DNA of 48,375 nucleotides from Spongospora subterranea (lineage: Eukaryota > Endomyxa > Phytomyxea > Plasmodiophorida > Plasmodiophoridae): the NCBI GenBank assembly GCA_900404475.1, contig OUQQ01000095.1, positions 1 to 48,375 of the forward strand, written 5' to 3'. Of the stretch, positions 1 to 10,333 are shown piece after piece (position 1 is the first letter of the stretch; each line of letters opens with the position of its first letter). The translations under genes were made by a program, and so were the position numbers. The notes under the pieces were generated by a model. It worked only from the letters and a program-made list of their open reading frames with translations. It searched no databases and had not been told where the DNA came from.

Positions 1-84
1 CCCGACTTGGTGGCAGCAAACATCATCTCGATGCCGTGACACGCGCAGTCGAATAGCGGAGTGACGTTTAATTGTTGTCATATG

Positions 85-290
85 TTTGTTATCATCACAT
101 CTTGCTCTTGGGCATCATTGTATTCGTAAATTGGTTGCTAGCAATCAAATTCATACTGCGTATGTTCCTACCTCCAAATAACTTGCAGATATATTTACAA
201 AACCCTTGGGACGATTCAATTCTGGGAGTTACGAGCTAAACTTGAATGAATCTCTCGACCCTTCACTTCATCTCTCGCTTTGGTCGAAGT
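85..290 (+). mobile_element. Ty1/copia retrotransposon relic, 3' end of RNase H
   Basis: The plus strand reads LGHHCIRKLVASNQIHTAYV and then, after an in-frame TAA, LADIFTKPLGRFNSG. This is the standard C-terminal end of Ty1/copia polyproteins (the family pattern is HFIRE...VPT...QLADIFTKPL). The stop codon inside the motif and the loss of frame upstream show a dead copy. The element enters the window from the left, and I could not define an LTR in the following bases. Confidence 0.75.
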
Positions 291-396
291 GGAGAATTAG
301 TGCCCAGATTTAATATCTACCACGAGTACGGGACCCATGACGATTTATCGATGTTGTACTGGTCTCGTGCTTTCTCTGTTCCCTCACTTCTATTAA

Positions 397-654
397 TTTC
401 ACTCTTTTGTTTCGTATTCTCTGTCTAAGACTCGAGAACAAAGTCACAATAGCCAACGGAGCAAAAGGCGAAACGAACCCAGCGACACTTCAGAACTACC
501 GATCGACGTGTTCTTGCGGGATGTTCATCGTTGCATATCAAGCGGCGACCCAGTTATTGATATCAGTGATGAAAATTGGTTTCCAGAAATGCGGTCTGGC
601 TTGATCTGCGGCTGTAAATATGCTCAAAAACATGAAGCCTGTACAAAAAACTGA
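397..654 (+). other. Open frame of unknown nature, no ATG
   Basis: An 85-codon frame stays open after a TAA at 394-396 and ends at a TGA. It lacks a start codon. Its C-terminal part is unusually protein-like (ELPIDVFLRDVHRC, then GLICGCKYAQKHEACTKN). It could be a terminal exon with an acceptor near 400-430, or sequence carried by the adjacent retroelement. I do not recognise it. Confidence 0.2.
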
Positions 655-699
655 AGCTTAATTTTGGCTTACTTCCTGTGTATTTGTGTCGTATTGCAA

Positions 700-3323
700 G
701 TAATATGACTTCATTTGGTTTCAGCATCGCAATCAACCTGAATGGCGTGTCAAGATATTAACTTGAACTATAACTCCATTAAAGCGGTATCTTGATGACC
801 CGGACGGTTCCATAATCATTTGGCCGGTCTTAAGTTATCGAATGTGCCATCAATTCCGATGCGATCCAGTCGGCCCCGATAAAAAATATGGTATCCCTGT
901 TGCCAAAGAGTGATATGTAAAGACGGCCTGAGGATGATGCTGTGGTGGTGAATGGACTATCGATCGCAAGCCTCTGGACAGAAGAACTCTCGTCAGCATG
1001 ATTTCGCATTCTGCGAACCTTGGAAAATGTAGCAGCACTGTTTTACGAGTTGAGCGTTTTTAGTGCGAGCGAGACATGAATCTAACAAAAGCTGCAGGGG
1101 CTCAACAAGCGCACTGAAATGAATGATATGGTTGCGCGTCCAGTTAAGTGAGCACAAGAATTGCATTAGATCTGCAGCTGTGTTGGGGTGACTCATCGAT
1201 AGTAATGCTTGAACGCATTTCGGATCGTGTCGAACCAGTCCATTGGAAAAGAGTTTGCCGCAAAATCGAGTTTCGCACATAGATAATCTGGTTTTGTGGA
1301 GGGCAAACTTAATTCGGCGATCGCACGCCAGCTTGAAAATGGATTGCAATAGCAGAAAATAAGAATCGACATCTTTAGAATGAGCTAAGACAACGTCGAT
1401 GTTAATTTCAATGCCGGAAGAAATTGAGCCAAATACGTCGTGCATGGAGGCTTTAAACCAAGCGGTGCCATTAACCAAACTTTGTAGGGAACGAGTCGAA
1501 GAAAATACTCCATTAGGAAGCATGATGGAAGAAATCGCCTTGCCTTTACATCGAGAGGGATTTGCCAATATCCTTTGTCAGCATCCAAAAAAAAAATAGA
1601 AGAACCAGAGAGCCGCGTTGAAATAGAATGCCTATCCAAATCGGGGATCCTTCTTCTTCCTACTCTTTTTCCTGACGCTTTTAAACGTTCCCCCTTGTCG
1701 GCATGAAACCAAATTTGCGATCGAATGCTCCGGTGTCGAAGATCAACAGTTACGCGATATTGTCCTGGAGCTGAACATTCAGACGTGGCATTTGCCCTAG
1801 GCACGAATGGTGCAGGAGGATTGGAAAATAAACAGTTACTGTCGACCAGTTGCTGCCCAACATTAATTAAAAATTGGCGAGCAAGAGGGGCATATCTACT
1901 CTGTGGAAACCGGAAGGGAACAGCCGTCGCCAACAATTCGACTGTCATCGGATTGACATCCATAGGGGGGTCTGGGCTGAGACAAATGCGGAACAAATCA
2001 TCGAATTCGACCAAAAAGGAGTATAATTCGGGCTGACGACTGCCGTGAAGAGCATTTGCCGAAGCAAGGATTCGTTGACGATGCATTTTACGATCATTAT
2101 CAAGTATTTGATTCCCATCGTCTTCAGATTCGATTTCTGAATCGAAGGTTCCAGAAACGCCTCCATTATTGACGTGGCTTGGGGTGACATGACGAATGCA
2201 AACAGAGAAGCGTACATGTACATATCCGAGAGATTGAATTGCGGATGATGATGGGACAGATCTGCGAATTGAGCTTCGAGGTTCAGGCCGATACGGTCCA
2301 ATATTGGACGGGCTTATGAGAATATTGTCCATATTCGATGGCACAACCCAGCAAAGGACATTNTTGACGATGCATTTTACGATCATTATCAAGTATTTGA
2401 TTCCCATCGTCTTCAGATTCGATTTCTGAATCGAAGGTTCCAGAAACGCCTCCATTATTGACGTGGCTTGGGGTGACATGACGAATGCAAACAGAGAAGC
2501 GTACATGTATATCCGAGAGATTGAATTGCGGATGATGATGGGATAGATCTGCGAATTGAGCTTCGAGGTTCAGGCCGATACGGTCCAATATTGGACGGGC
2601 TTATGAGAATATTGTCCATATTCGATGGCACAACCCAGCAAAGGACATTGGTAAAAATTACATGCCCAATACCTGTGATGAGCTTACTACGATTAAGCCT
2701 AATTTGCCATTTAACTCGCATTGGCCTATCGCGGGAACCCCAAACAACGAAAGCTTCATGCGGTGTTTCTAATTGTTTTCGTGTACGACTTGACTGTTGC
2801 TGACCCAGCATCGGCGATTGCTAAGCTGAACGGCCTGACAGTCGTTTGGGGGATCAAAGGCCAGCGTTGAATCGGCAGGCGAAATGTCAATCGTCTTGCG
2901 CAAAACGCCATATTGCTCGCCATCAAAACGATAAACTCGCCGGTGTGTGGGAATGTGTCGCCGTCCTCGGCGGAAAGATTGGATGAGCTGCAAAGACCCA
3001 GAGCATACCGGTTTTCTGAGCGGGCGATGATGATCCGTTTGTTGTTCCGAATAAACCAAGGATTTCGGTTGAAGTCTGCGATCATCCTTCGAATCTGAAG
3101 ATGCAGCAGGCTTGGGTAATATGGAATAATAAAAGGAATGGACACTGAGTTGGGATCTCTGATCGCCAACTGCTCTCTGGTTGAGATGTCGACTGTTCCA
3201 TATACTCGATAGAAGAAGGAGTCGGAGTAGCCACGTGCTTTGAGACGAGAAAAACAGCAAATGGAAGTGCTTGACGCGGTTCAGTTCCGTCGTATTATGT
3301 CGGCAAATACGAATTAATTCTCC
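700..3323 (-). mobile_element. Degenerate Ty3/gypsy retrotransposon (gag-pro-RT-RNase H order)
   Basis: Read on the minus strand the pieces run in the normal order but in several frames. A gag-like segment lies at about 3150-3323 and possible protease-region sequence at 2600-2850. RT follows at about 1000-2030, with YRVTVDLRHRSIR, then LDADKGYWQIPLDV, then a frame change, then INIDVVLAHSKDVD in place of the catalytic YxDD region. The RT thumb pattern (LVRHDPKCVQALLSM...DLMQFLCSLNW) is next, and RNase H-like sequence (PYFLSGPTGSHRN) lies at 730-1010. The active-site aspartate pair is altered and frames are broken, so it is inactive. The MQFLCSLNW-type thumb resembles gypsy elements I associate with oomycetes and other protists; that comparison is from memory. 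The element also contains a scaffold join at 2363. Confidence 0.85.
2075..2649. repeat. Direct duplication flanking a single N (scaffold join)
   Basis: Bases 2075-2362 (288 bp) are repeated at 2364-2649 (286 bp), and the only ambiguous base in the window, N at 2363, lies exactly between them. The copies differ by a 2-bp indel in the tract after gcgtacatgta and by one C/T substitution. Two contig ends that overlap but were not merged, perhaps because they are alleles, would give exactly this pattern. Confidence 0.85.
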
Positions 3324-3798
3324 ATTGATGAATCCTCGAAGAGTAGCGGCGGGGTGGCATGATGATGGTGGTAGAATTTGGAAATTATCTTCCCGAAGTG
3401 GTGGCTGTTCTCAAACGCAGACGCCTTTCTGAAATCTGCTTCCAACAAATCGCCCCATGCAGCAAAAACTGAGTGATACATGTGAAAATGTCATTGCATC
3501 CGATTTGTCACGTCTGCACGAGGTGATTTCTCAACAAAAAGGTAATAGGATGACATGATTTCCTAAAAATCGCTTGGCTTGACGATTTGCCATTTTTTTT
3601 AAAGTTCTGGTTCAGTTTAACACAATTCATCGTCGTCATTTGTGTGGACGCACCAACTTAGGCATTACGTCTGTCTGAAACAAGGCGTCAGATGAACCCA
3701 GCGTCATTTCATTTCTCCTTCCCGTGAGTTCAGTATTGTCCATGTCGACTCGGATTCTTTTATCCCAATGTTGAGGTCATGTTCGTGACCCAATTCCG

Positions 3799-4044
3799 AT
3801 GGTTCGAACAGATGGATACAATTCTGGAGCTATCAAAAAGCAGGGCAAAACTTTTTTCTTAGAGCTGGCGGCCGAATCTGTTCGGCAGGTCAATGCACAA
3901 CGTGACAAGGACAGTGTTTCATATGCTCGTAAAGCAATGATTAAATGTGGTCCACCTTTGTCTTTGGACGGTCTTTGGCATAAAAAACAATTGTCTCCAG
4001 AACTGCAAGAAATCGTTAAAAAACACCCATCATTTCGACGGTGA
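3799..4044 (+). CDS. Possible histone-fold protein (NF-YC/POLE4/CHRAC-like), partial model
   Basis: An 81-codon frame reads MVRTDGYNSGAIKKQGKTFF, then LELAAESVRQVNAQRDKDSV. The pattern (basic I/V-R-x-D, x-I-x-K, FxxELAAESV, then V-S-Y) resembles the alpha2 helix and loop 2 of the CBFD/NF-Y/HMF histone fold found in POLE3/POLE4 and CHRAC subunits. The frame is open upstream with RDPIP before the Met, so a 5' exon may exist. The C-terminal half (GPPLSLDGLWHKKQ) has no clear match. Alternatives are an unrelated small protein or a relic. The call rests on one motif. Confidence 0.35.
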   Translation: MVRTDGYNSGAIKKQGKTFFLELAAESVRQVNAQRDKDSVSYARKAMIKCGPPLSLDGLWHKKQLSPELQEIVKKHPSFRR

Positions 4045-4586
4045 AGAAGTATGAGTCTGACAACAGTTCCCTCAGATACAATCCTAATTGTACATCGTCA
4101 TCATCGTGGTCGCTGCTGGTACTTCATTACGATTACTTCTAGCCCCAAAGACAATATCAATTGGAGTGTCTGCCTGAAAACATCAACATTTTGGTGCAAA
4201 CCGAAACCGCTTTCTGACAATTTATCGAGTACTTTGGTTGTACTGGGTTGGCCATTTTTATTGGTGTACTGTACTGTAATCGAAATATTCCCATTTCCCA
4301 CATCAACTGTTGAAACAGCATTTGCAGTTACAACCGTCGTCACTTACGCCTGACTTCTCGCAGTGTGTAACTGTACAACGGTTGCGGACTGTCAACTCAT
4401 GCCGTGACCTCCCAGTGCCTGTGACGTCCCACTGTTGATCCGAGGGGGTCACAGAGGCACAGTGGCACCCCCAACACTACCCCTAGGGCCGCAGTCCATA
4501 CTGTCCTAACTTGAGCCGCCTTCTGGCCTCGCACATCCATTTCATCGGGGCACCGCAGTTCATTTGTCTGATCGTGCCTGATCAAC
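4045..4586. other. Intergenic, no gene assigned
   Basis: Both strands carry open frames of about 80-100 codons around 4051-4353, but neither shows a recognisable domain or consistent splice sites. This stretch separates the possible histone-fold gene from the double SET gene and may contain its promoter. Confidence 0.3.
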
Positions 4587-6066
4587 ATGCTCACTGATGT
4601 TGTTGACGTCAAAAAGTTCAATGATTACGGGTTTGAATGTACTGGACTATTCGCTAAGGAGGACCTCCCGGCAGGTAATAACAATCATGAATAACGGAAC
4701 TGTACCGACGGAGCGCCTAGGGACCGATATATGGGTATGGAACTCGCCATTAGAAACTTTTACCAAAGCGGAAATCGAGGCGCATCCAGAGAAAGCTGCA
4801 CTAATAATGTATTCGTACATGTTGGGTGATGATAGTAATGATTTATCGCGAAAAAAACACTGTAGACGGTAATGCTGATTAGTTATGCAGAGTTTGGGTC
4901 CTGCGTTGATCCCCAGAAGTCGTCATTGTCGTACTACTTTAATCATTCATGTCAGCTGCTGTTATGCAGATTATGATATAGAAATTCACCAATGTTCTCA
5001 CGTGTAGGTGATCCCAACTGCTGGTTTGACACGGACAGCAAAGTAGTGACAATGATCCCGGTAAAAAAGGGGGAACCTCTCACATATGATTACGCCCTCA
5101 CCGAAACTGAAGTTTGTTATCGCCTTTTGACATAACCGTTCAGTCTTTTGACGTCCTCAATATAGTCGTCACTTCATTACGGTATGAAGTGCTTATGTGG
5201 TAAATCTAACTGCCGTGGCGTCTTGACATTCGACCAATGGCGTAGCCGCGCTTTCGTTAAAAAGTACTACGGTCACCTGTCAGAATTCATCTGGCGAAAA
5301 CACAGCGAAAACAGGTCATTATTTCGGTTGGAGTACTCTTTTTATTTATATTTTGTGACGTCAGCTGGTATGATCCTCGTGCTGAATTACGATCGAAAGC
5401 GAACGGTGAGCTTGGAATGTTCTGTCGAACGTTACCAGGAATGGAGTTTCGAGCGGGCGACAAGGTTCTAGTGTTTTCCGGGAAAGTGGTGCACCGGACT
5501 CAGCTGCTAGAAGAGGGGGCGTTATCGGCCCGTGATCTTCAGATGTCGCTTCAGGTAGATTCGGACCTGGTGCAGATCCCCGCTTGGAAAGAGAGCGGCG
5601 ACTTCAGCGAGACCACGGATTACATCAACCACAGCTGTGATCCATCGTGTGGTATGCTCGATTCGGTGACAGTCGTTGCCCTTCGTGATATTGAGCTGGG
5701 CGAAGAAATCACTATTGACTGTAAGTACATTATGTCGTAATTGTTCGCCAAGTTGTTCACCTGTGTTGATAGATGCGATGGTTCGTAAGTGGTTTCTACC
5801 GAATTCTCGTAATGATTCTGTTCGTATCTTAGGTTAATGATGGATTAATTCAAGGACCAAGTGATAACTTCAAATGCTTGTGTATGTCACCGCGGTGTAG
5901 AGGATCGATCACTTCCAATGACTGGAAAATCGTCGAGTTACAGGAGCGTTACGGCCGATTTTTCTCACCATTTTTGCTTAATCTGATCGCAAAGTCTAAG
6001 GAAAGCAAAGAGCGGGAATCAAGTTACGATAACCATGCCAATGGCCGTGTGGATTCCGTTTATTAA
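4587..6066 (+). CDS. Tandem double SET-domain protein (two SET + post-SET modules)
   Basis: This is probably a protein-lysine methyltransferase or a SET-derived reader acting on chromatin. Nine exons join in frame to 359 codons: 4587-4674, 4721-4834, 4891-4950, 5008-5111, 5166-5314, 5365-5405, 5439-5720, 5773-5780 and 5833-6066. Module 1 has GLFAKEDLPAGTDIWVW, FNHSCDPNCWFDTDS, GEPLTYDYAL and post-SET MKCLCGKSNCRG. Module 2 has GDKVLVFSGKVVHRTQ, INHSCDPSC, EITIDYAM and post-SET FKCLCMSPRCRG. Each keeps the NHSCxP motif and the catalytic-type Tyr, so both may bind SAM. Introns are 33-57 nt and one exon is only 8 nt. The start is the first ATG directly before a SET N-lobe. No extra substrate-targeting domain is visible. 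The methylation target cannot be inferred. Confidence 0.88.
5773..5780 (+). other. 8-nt microexon in the double SET gene
   Basis: The exon ending at 5720 stops after ATT GAC T, and the final exon begins GTT AAT GAT GGA. Direct splicing of these two gives a stop. Inserting atgcgatg (5773-5780), bounded by tag upstream and gttcgt downstream, restores IDYAMVNDGLIQG. This supplies the conserved SET Tyr (family pattern IxYxM or IDYxM). The two flanking introns are both 52 nt, the modal length here. Confidence 0.75.
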
Positions 6067-6342
6067 CTGTTTTGGTTTGCCTGTTAACAGCGATCTCAGC
6101 AATTAACCAATTTAGGATTGTATACAAATGTCTATTACATACAGTGGTAAAACTTTGCATTCAGATTTTTTGCTCGAAATATTTCAGGTGAATTGCTGGC
6201 TATTGCCCGACAGAAAATTCGCCACACTTTTAGCGGCAGATTGCAGGCGAATCAATCGCAATTTCAAATACTGTAGTACTATCCCCTAGTAAAATTTCGG
6301 TTGTTTTATCATTTAAAGCGCAAACAAGTTGGAGTGGCTTTG

Positions 6343-8499
6343 TTAATATGCTAGCGGTTCTTCGATGAGGTCATATATTAAATCGCCAGAGGTCTGACCA
6401 ACATCCTTCGCAGTTTTCTTGGCTGTTTCTTTTACTTGATGCAAAAGCATTCGTCCAACCTCTGCCCAGCCACTTCGAGCGGAGGGGTTGTGTGACCTCA
6501 TAAAGTTAGGAACATAATCTACATTTCTTTGAATAGGATCTCGATCTGGCGGGCTCCAGAAAGGAGTTGCTGAAGATTTTAACTCTTCGAGGCGCTGCTC
6601 TGCCCGATCAACGTGAAAGCTGTAGATTGCTGCAACTTTTTCGAGCAACTCCCGTAGCGTTTCAAGAAGTGGCCTATTGTGCAAAATGATGCTCAGAGCG
6701 TGATTTCGATGCACAAGTGAGTCCGGATGGCCAACTCGATCGCTATCGCTCTCATAATGCCAGTTCTCAAACGTTGCGGAAGAGAGGTCATGGACACGCC
6801 AGTTCCATTCATGACGGTGACGCCAATACCGCAGCGCATCATCATATCGTTCGGTTTCTAGCAGCCCACCCAACACGTCCAACAACAAAACATTCACATG
6901 TTTCAGATCTCTAATCGTCGACTTCGAGAGTATCAGATCGATTAAGTCGGTCCGTCCGTTTCGTGCAGCGTACAAGACGGCGCGTCGTTTCCCTATCGTT
7001 GTGAAATGGTTGCGCAAAGGAAGACGCAACAGAACTGAGATAAGTTCGCTATCATCGTTGAGGAAAGCGTATTCGAGAGCCCGTCCAATCTCGGTGTTGA
7101 ACATGACCGTTGGAACATCACCGACAGCATCGATCATATCATTGATCAAGCGATAGTCACGTCGGATAACAGCGTTAGCTAAAATTTGGGATAGGCCGAG
7201 ATCGTTAATCTGATGTAGAATCCAGTGAACAATTCGTCTTTGGCGATGTTCGCTCGCCTTGCCAGCTGCTATGACCAACGCCGTCGACAACAGTCTTGGT
7301 TTGATCTGGATAAATGGCATAACTGCCTTCATGAGCATCAGATCGCCGCGAATGGCTGAAACGACCAAGATCTTTCCCAAAGTACCCGACCTCAACGTTG
7401 GCGCTCGGCGTCGAAGGAAATCATCGTCATTGTTCGCAATCGCCGTCATCAGTTTAGCTTGGACACGGCCACCCATATTGATCTGTGGCTCTACAACTGG
7501 TTTCACTCGTTCTTTAGCAGAGTCCAGCATAGACTCTATGATATTAACTGGCACAAAATACCATACATCTAACATCATCGAGATAAAACCACCCTTGTCG
7601 GGATAGATGCCTTCCAAGTTGAACATTTTAGCGATCTCCCAAAATAAATCCGTTTTTTCCATTTCGATGGCCGTTGCCATGGCAACGAGAGCAGCATTTT
7701 GATAGCGAGTTCGGTCTGTACCAGCAATCGTTGTCAGAGTGGATAAATCTCCAAGTTTCACTGCCGCTTGGATGGCATATTCGAGGTCCCAATAGAAAGC
7801 CGACTGTTTTACGATCATGACCAGATCAATATCTCGCAAATTGGTGGCTGACAATAAAACCTTGCCTGCTGCAGTACGGACATCGATTGGAAGTGGTTTA
7901 GGAACCCGTTGGAGGACATGCGCAATAGCAATGCGGTCATCTCGTTCACGAGCATACAAGATGACCAACGCCATGGCGGCCGGTGTCAGCTGTCTCCATA
8001 TCTGGTCCCGTATAGTAGGGTTTGACTTCGATGTCATAAGGTAAATTGTCGCCATGACCGGGTCGGATTTTACCCCTGGCTGGCCCAGAGCGTAGGTCAA
8101 TGACGACCATCGGCGTTTCTTGGCGACAGCAATGGCGACCACCATCCAGAGTCGAGATTTATCTTCAGGTTTAGCTGCGACTGAATTGAGATGTCGTTCG
8201 GCAATTGCGCGGTCGCCTTGTTCAAACAAACGGATTATGTTGCCGATGCGGAAATCAAGGTAGATCTGGTGAAAAACTGGGGCGTAATACGTATTTAGGA
8301 TTGGTGACCGTTCCGGGATTGAGCGGATCCTGCCTGGCCTCCATTTTACAACCTCAACGGTACGGTGAATTGCCAGATATCCAATAACGATGGCGACAAC
8401 AGCAGCGACGAAAACTAGGCGGGGAACCGTGATCATGAAGAGGATATAAACATTGATTTTCTTGAAAGGACCGTCCCAATTATTATCCGTGATGTTCAT
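6343..8499 (-). CDS. Large intronless membrane-anchored helical-repeat protein, unknown function
   Basis: A single uninterrupted ORF of 718 codons begins at a true ATG (8499). Residues about 18-45 form one hydrophobic segment (ITVPRLVFVAAVVAIVIGYL) that looks like a signal anchor, leaving a large soluble part. Residues about 90-560 consist of repeated helix pairs with ankyrin-like spacing, for example AAVKLGDLSTLTTIA, VSAIRGDLMLMKAVM and YAARNGRTDLIDLIL, but without the canonical ankyrin TPLHxA. A charged helical C-terminus follows, with coiled-coil potential around ATLRELLEKVAAI-like sequence. It is convergent with the double SET gene. The lack of introns in 2.1 kb, unlike its neighbours, could mean a retrogene, an acquired gene or a lineage-specific family. 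I do not recognise an orthologue. Confidence 0.8.
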   Translation of the reverse strand: MNITDNNWDGPFKKINVYILFMITVPRLVFVAAVVAIVIGYLAIHRTVEVVKWRPGRIRSIPERSPILNTYYAPVFHQIYLDFRIGNIIRLFEQGDRAIAERHLNSVAAKPEDKSRLWMVVAIAVAKKRRWSSLTYALGQPGVKSDPVMATIYLMTSKSNPTIRDQIWRQLTPAAMALVILYARERDDRIAIAHVLQRVPKPLPIDVRTAAGKVLLSATNLRDIDLVMIVKQSAFYWDLEYAIQAAVKLGDLSTLTTIAGTDRTRYQNAALVAMATAIEMEKTDLFWEIAKMFNLEGIYPDKGGFISMMLDVWYFVPVNIIESMLDSAKERVKPVVEPQINMGGRVQAKLMTAIANNDDDFLRRRAPTLRSGTLGKILVVSAIRGDLMLMKAVMPFIQIKPRLLSTALVIAAGKASEHRQRRIVHWILHQINDLGLSQILANAVIRRDYRLINDMIDAVGDVPTVMFNTEIGRALEYAFLNDDSELISVLLRLPLRNHFTTIGKRRAVLYAARNGRTDLIDLILSKSTIRDLKHVNVLLLDVLGGLLETERYDDALRYWRHRHEWNWRVHDLSSATFENWHYESDSDRVGHPDSLVHRNHALSIILHNRPLLETLRELLEKVAAIYSFHVDRAEQRLEELKSSATPFWSPPDRDPIQRNVDYVPNFMRSHNPSARSGWAEVGRMLLHQVKETAKKTAKDVGQTSGDLIYDLIEEPLAY

Positions 8500-9144
8500 T
8501 GACCTTCACGAGTCATCTGATCAATCCCCGACAAATGTATCGGTGAATGGAGACGAATTGTTGATCAGCAAAACTGAACAGCTGTCCGGTACCTCTACAT
8601 TAGTTGTCACGTCCTAGTCAAAATGACTCAAACCATATTGGAACGTCCGTACTTTTTCGGTTGGGCCACGCCCGTACTTTCCCGGTTAGGGCGCATTCAT
8701 CATAGTTGGCATCAAAAACCCTGGTGCTTGCATCCACAATCCATCGAACCTAATACATAATGAAAATATTGGACGTCGTTCAATCACGACCAGATACTGT
8801 ATCGGAGGCTGCGTCAGGTTGCGCAAATCCGGTGCGCTGACTTGTTTCCTGCCTCTGACGTTTCTCTCTGGTTTGTAACAGTTGCTCCTTTCATATCTTC
8901 TGTTGTGTCTGGAACACTGACGTACGATCTCATTACTTTATTGAATCAAATCAGTGCAGACAACCTGGTTTGGGGGCGGAGACGGGTCATGACCGTGTAA
9001 ATCGAAAGGAACCACAGCATCGGGTCCATGTCGCCTGCGGTTAAAACAGCCTGGACATCCGTGATGGATACGACGTCGAGGGGCGAGACCCTGCCTCAGC
9101 GGCTGTCCAGGCTGGGCCTGAATATATCTCATCTCGATGAATCA
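8500..9144. other. Intergenic between two divergent genes
   Basis: The stretch separates the minus-strand 718-codon ORF from the plus-strand inositol kinase, so it should hold both promoters. I see no coding frame with motif support and no clear TATA element. Confidence 0.35.
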
Positions 9145-10216
9145 ATGATTGGATCGTATCCCCATCAGGTTGGAGGACATCGTGTCGGAGACGGTAATTG
9201 ATTCTGTTTTCGTTAATCATGTACTTAACAGCTCTATAGGAAATGAGTCATCTCGCGATGTGGTTTTACTTAAAAATAGCGATGGGACGCTATATTTATT
9301 AAAACCTCTTCAGAATGATGACAGGGGCGTTCGGGAAATTTTCTTTTATAGGTTCCAGTCAGAATTGTTTTCGAGGTACAGTGGGCAATGTTGAGATTTG
9401 GGAAGAGACTAAACACTGCGAGTAGATTCACTCCTTCGTTTCATGGTTTATATCGTACCGGATCTCTAGACGATTTTAGCGCCTGCTTACAGGATTGTAC
9501 AGCTGGCCTGCGTTTTCCTTGCGTTGCTGATATCAAGATCGGTATTTTTGTCGTTATGGCCTTTCGTATGATTCTCTTTTTTTTATCAATCGGTTAGGCA
9601 AAGTCACGTACGACGAGCTGGCGACTCCGGAGAAAAAACAAAAAGAACTTCTCAATTACAAATGGCAAAGCGAGCTTGGTTTTCGCTTTGTCGGCATCAA
9701 ATCGTATCGTAATGGAACGTTCACTACTTATGGAAAACCATTCGGAAAGGCCATTTCTCCAGATACTGTCAATTTGGCTTGGAGCACTTTTTTGAGTATG
9801 TAAGGGTTGTTATTGTTTGATTTAACAATCAAGCGTTTAGCTATGGGTAGATTGCGGGCACTCTATCGCGCAAATCCGGCAGATTATTGATAAGATATTG
9901 AGCAAGCTTCGCACAATTGCGGACTTCATGCAAACCCAATCAGAATTTCGCCTGTATTCTTCGTCTATCTTAGTCGCGTTCGACTCAGATCCAGAACTAG
10001 GTGGACTTGTGAAGTCTTTCTTGATTGTTGCTTTCATTACTGACGATAACAACCAATGCAGATGCCATTGCAGTCGGATCGGTACGCGTTAATATGATTG
10101 ATTTCGGGCACGCTTTCCCAATTCTTGATCACGAAGGCCGAGACGATAACTACTTATTTGGTATCAACCGGTTGATTAACTCATTAGCTCAATATCAACA
10201 AAATCATTGTCCTTAA
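9145..10216 (+). CDS. Inositol polyphosphate kinase (IPK/IPMK/IP6K family)
   Basis: The family phosphorylates soluble inositol polyphosphates. Six exons (9145-9193, 9240-9375, 9426-9541, 9598-9795, 9851-10000, 10062-10216) give 267 residues, a size usual for minimal IPKs. Visible motifs in order are HQVGGH near the N-terminus (a conserved IPK element), LYLLKPL for the ATP-binding lysine strand, PCVADIKIG matching the inositol-binding PxxxDxKxG signature, KSYRNGTF, LYSSSILVAFD for the SSLL motif, and MIDFGHAF for the metal-binding IDF motif. All catalytic signatures are present, so it should be active. Whether it is IPMK-like or IP6K-like cannot be decided by eye. Introns are 46-61 nt. The start ATG immediately precedes HQVGGH sequence. 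It converges on LTV1, 117 bp away. Confidence 0.9.
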
Positions 10217-10333
10217 CGGCATGCATTCAATTTTACAGGACATACTGCTTCATAAATTATTAAAAACGGGAACAACTCAGAGGAAAAATTAAATAGCTTG
10301 ACTGTTTACATAATTAAGACCTTGATCGAAATA

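Noticed and set aside
4101..4343. Minus-strand 80-codon frame starting MTTVVTANAVSTVDVGNGNI
   Set aside because: It is protein-like in composition but overlaps an equally long plus frame and has no motif, conserved neighbour or splice support, so neither is annotated as a gene.
5417..5740. A separate second SET gene starting at an internal ATG
   Set aside because: Splicing 5314 to 5365 and 5405 to 5439 gives a continuous frame from the first post-SET module into the second SET module, so one double-domain gene is the simpler reading.
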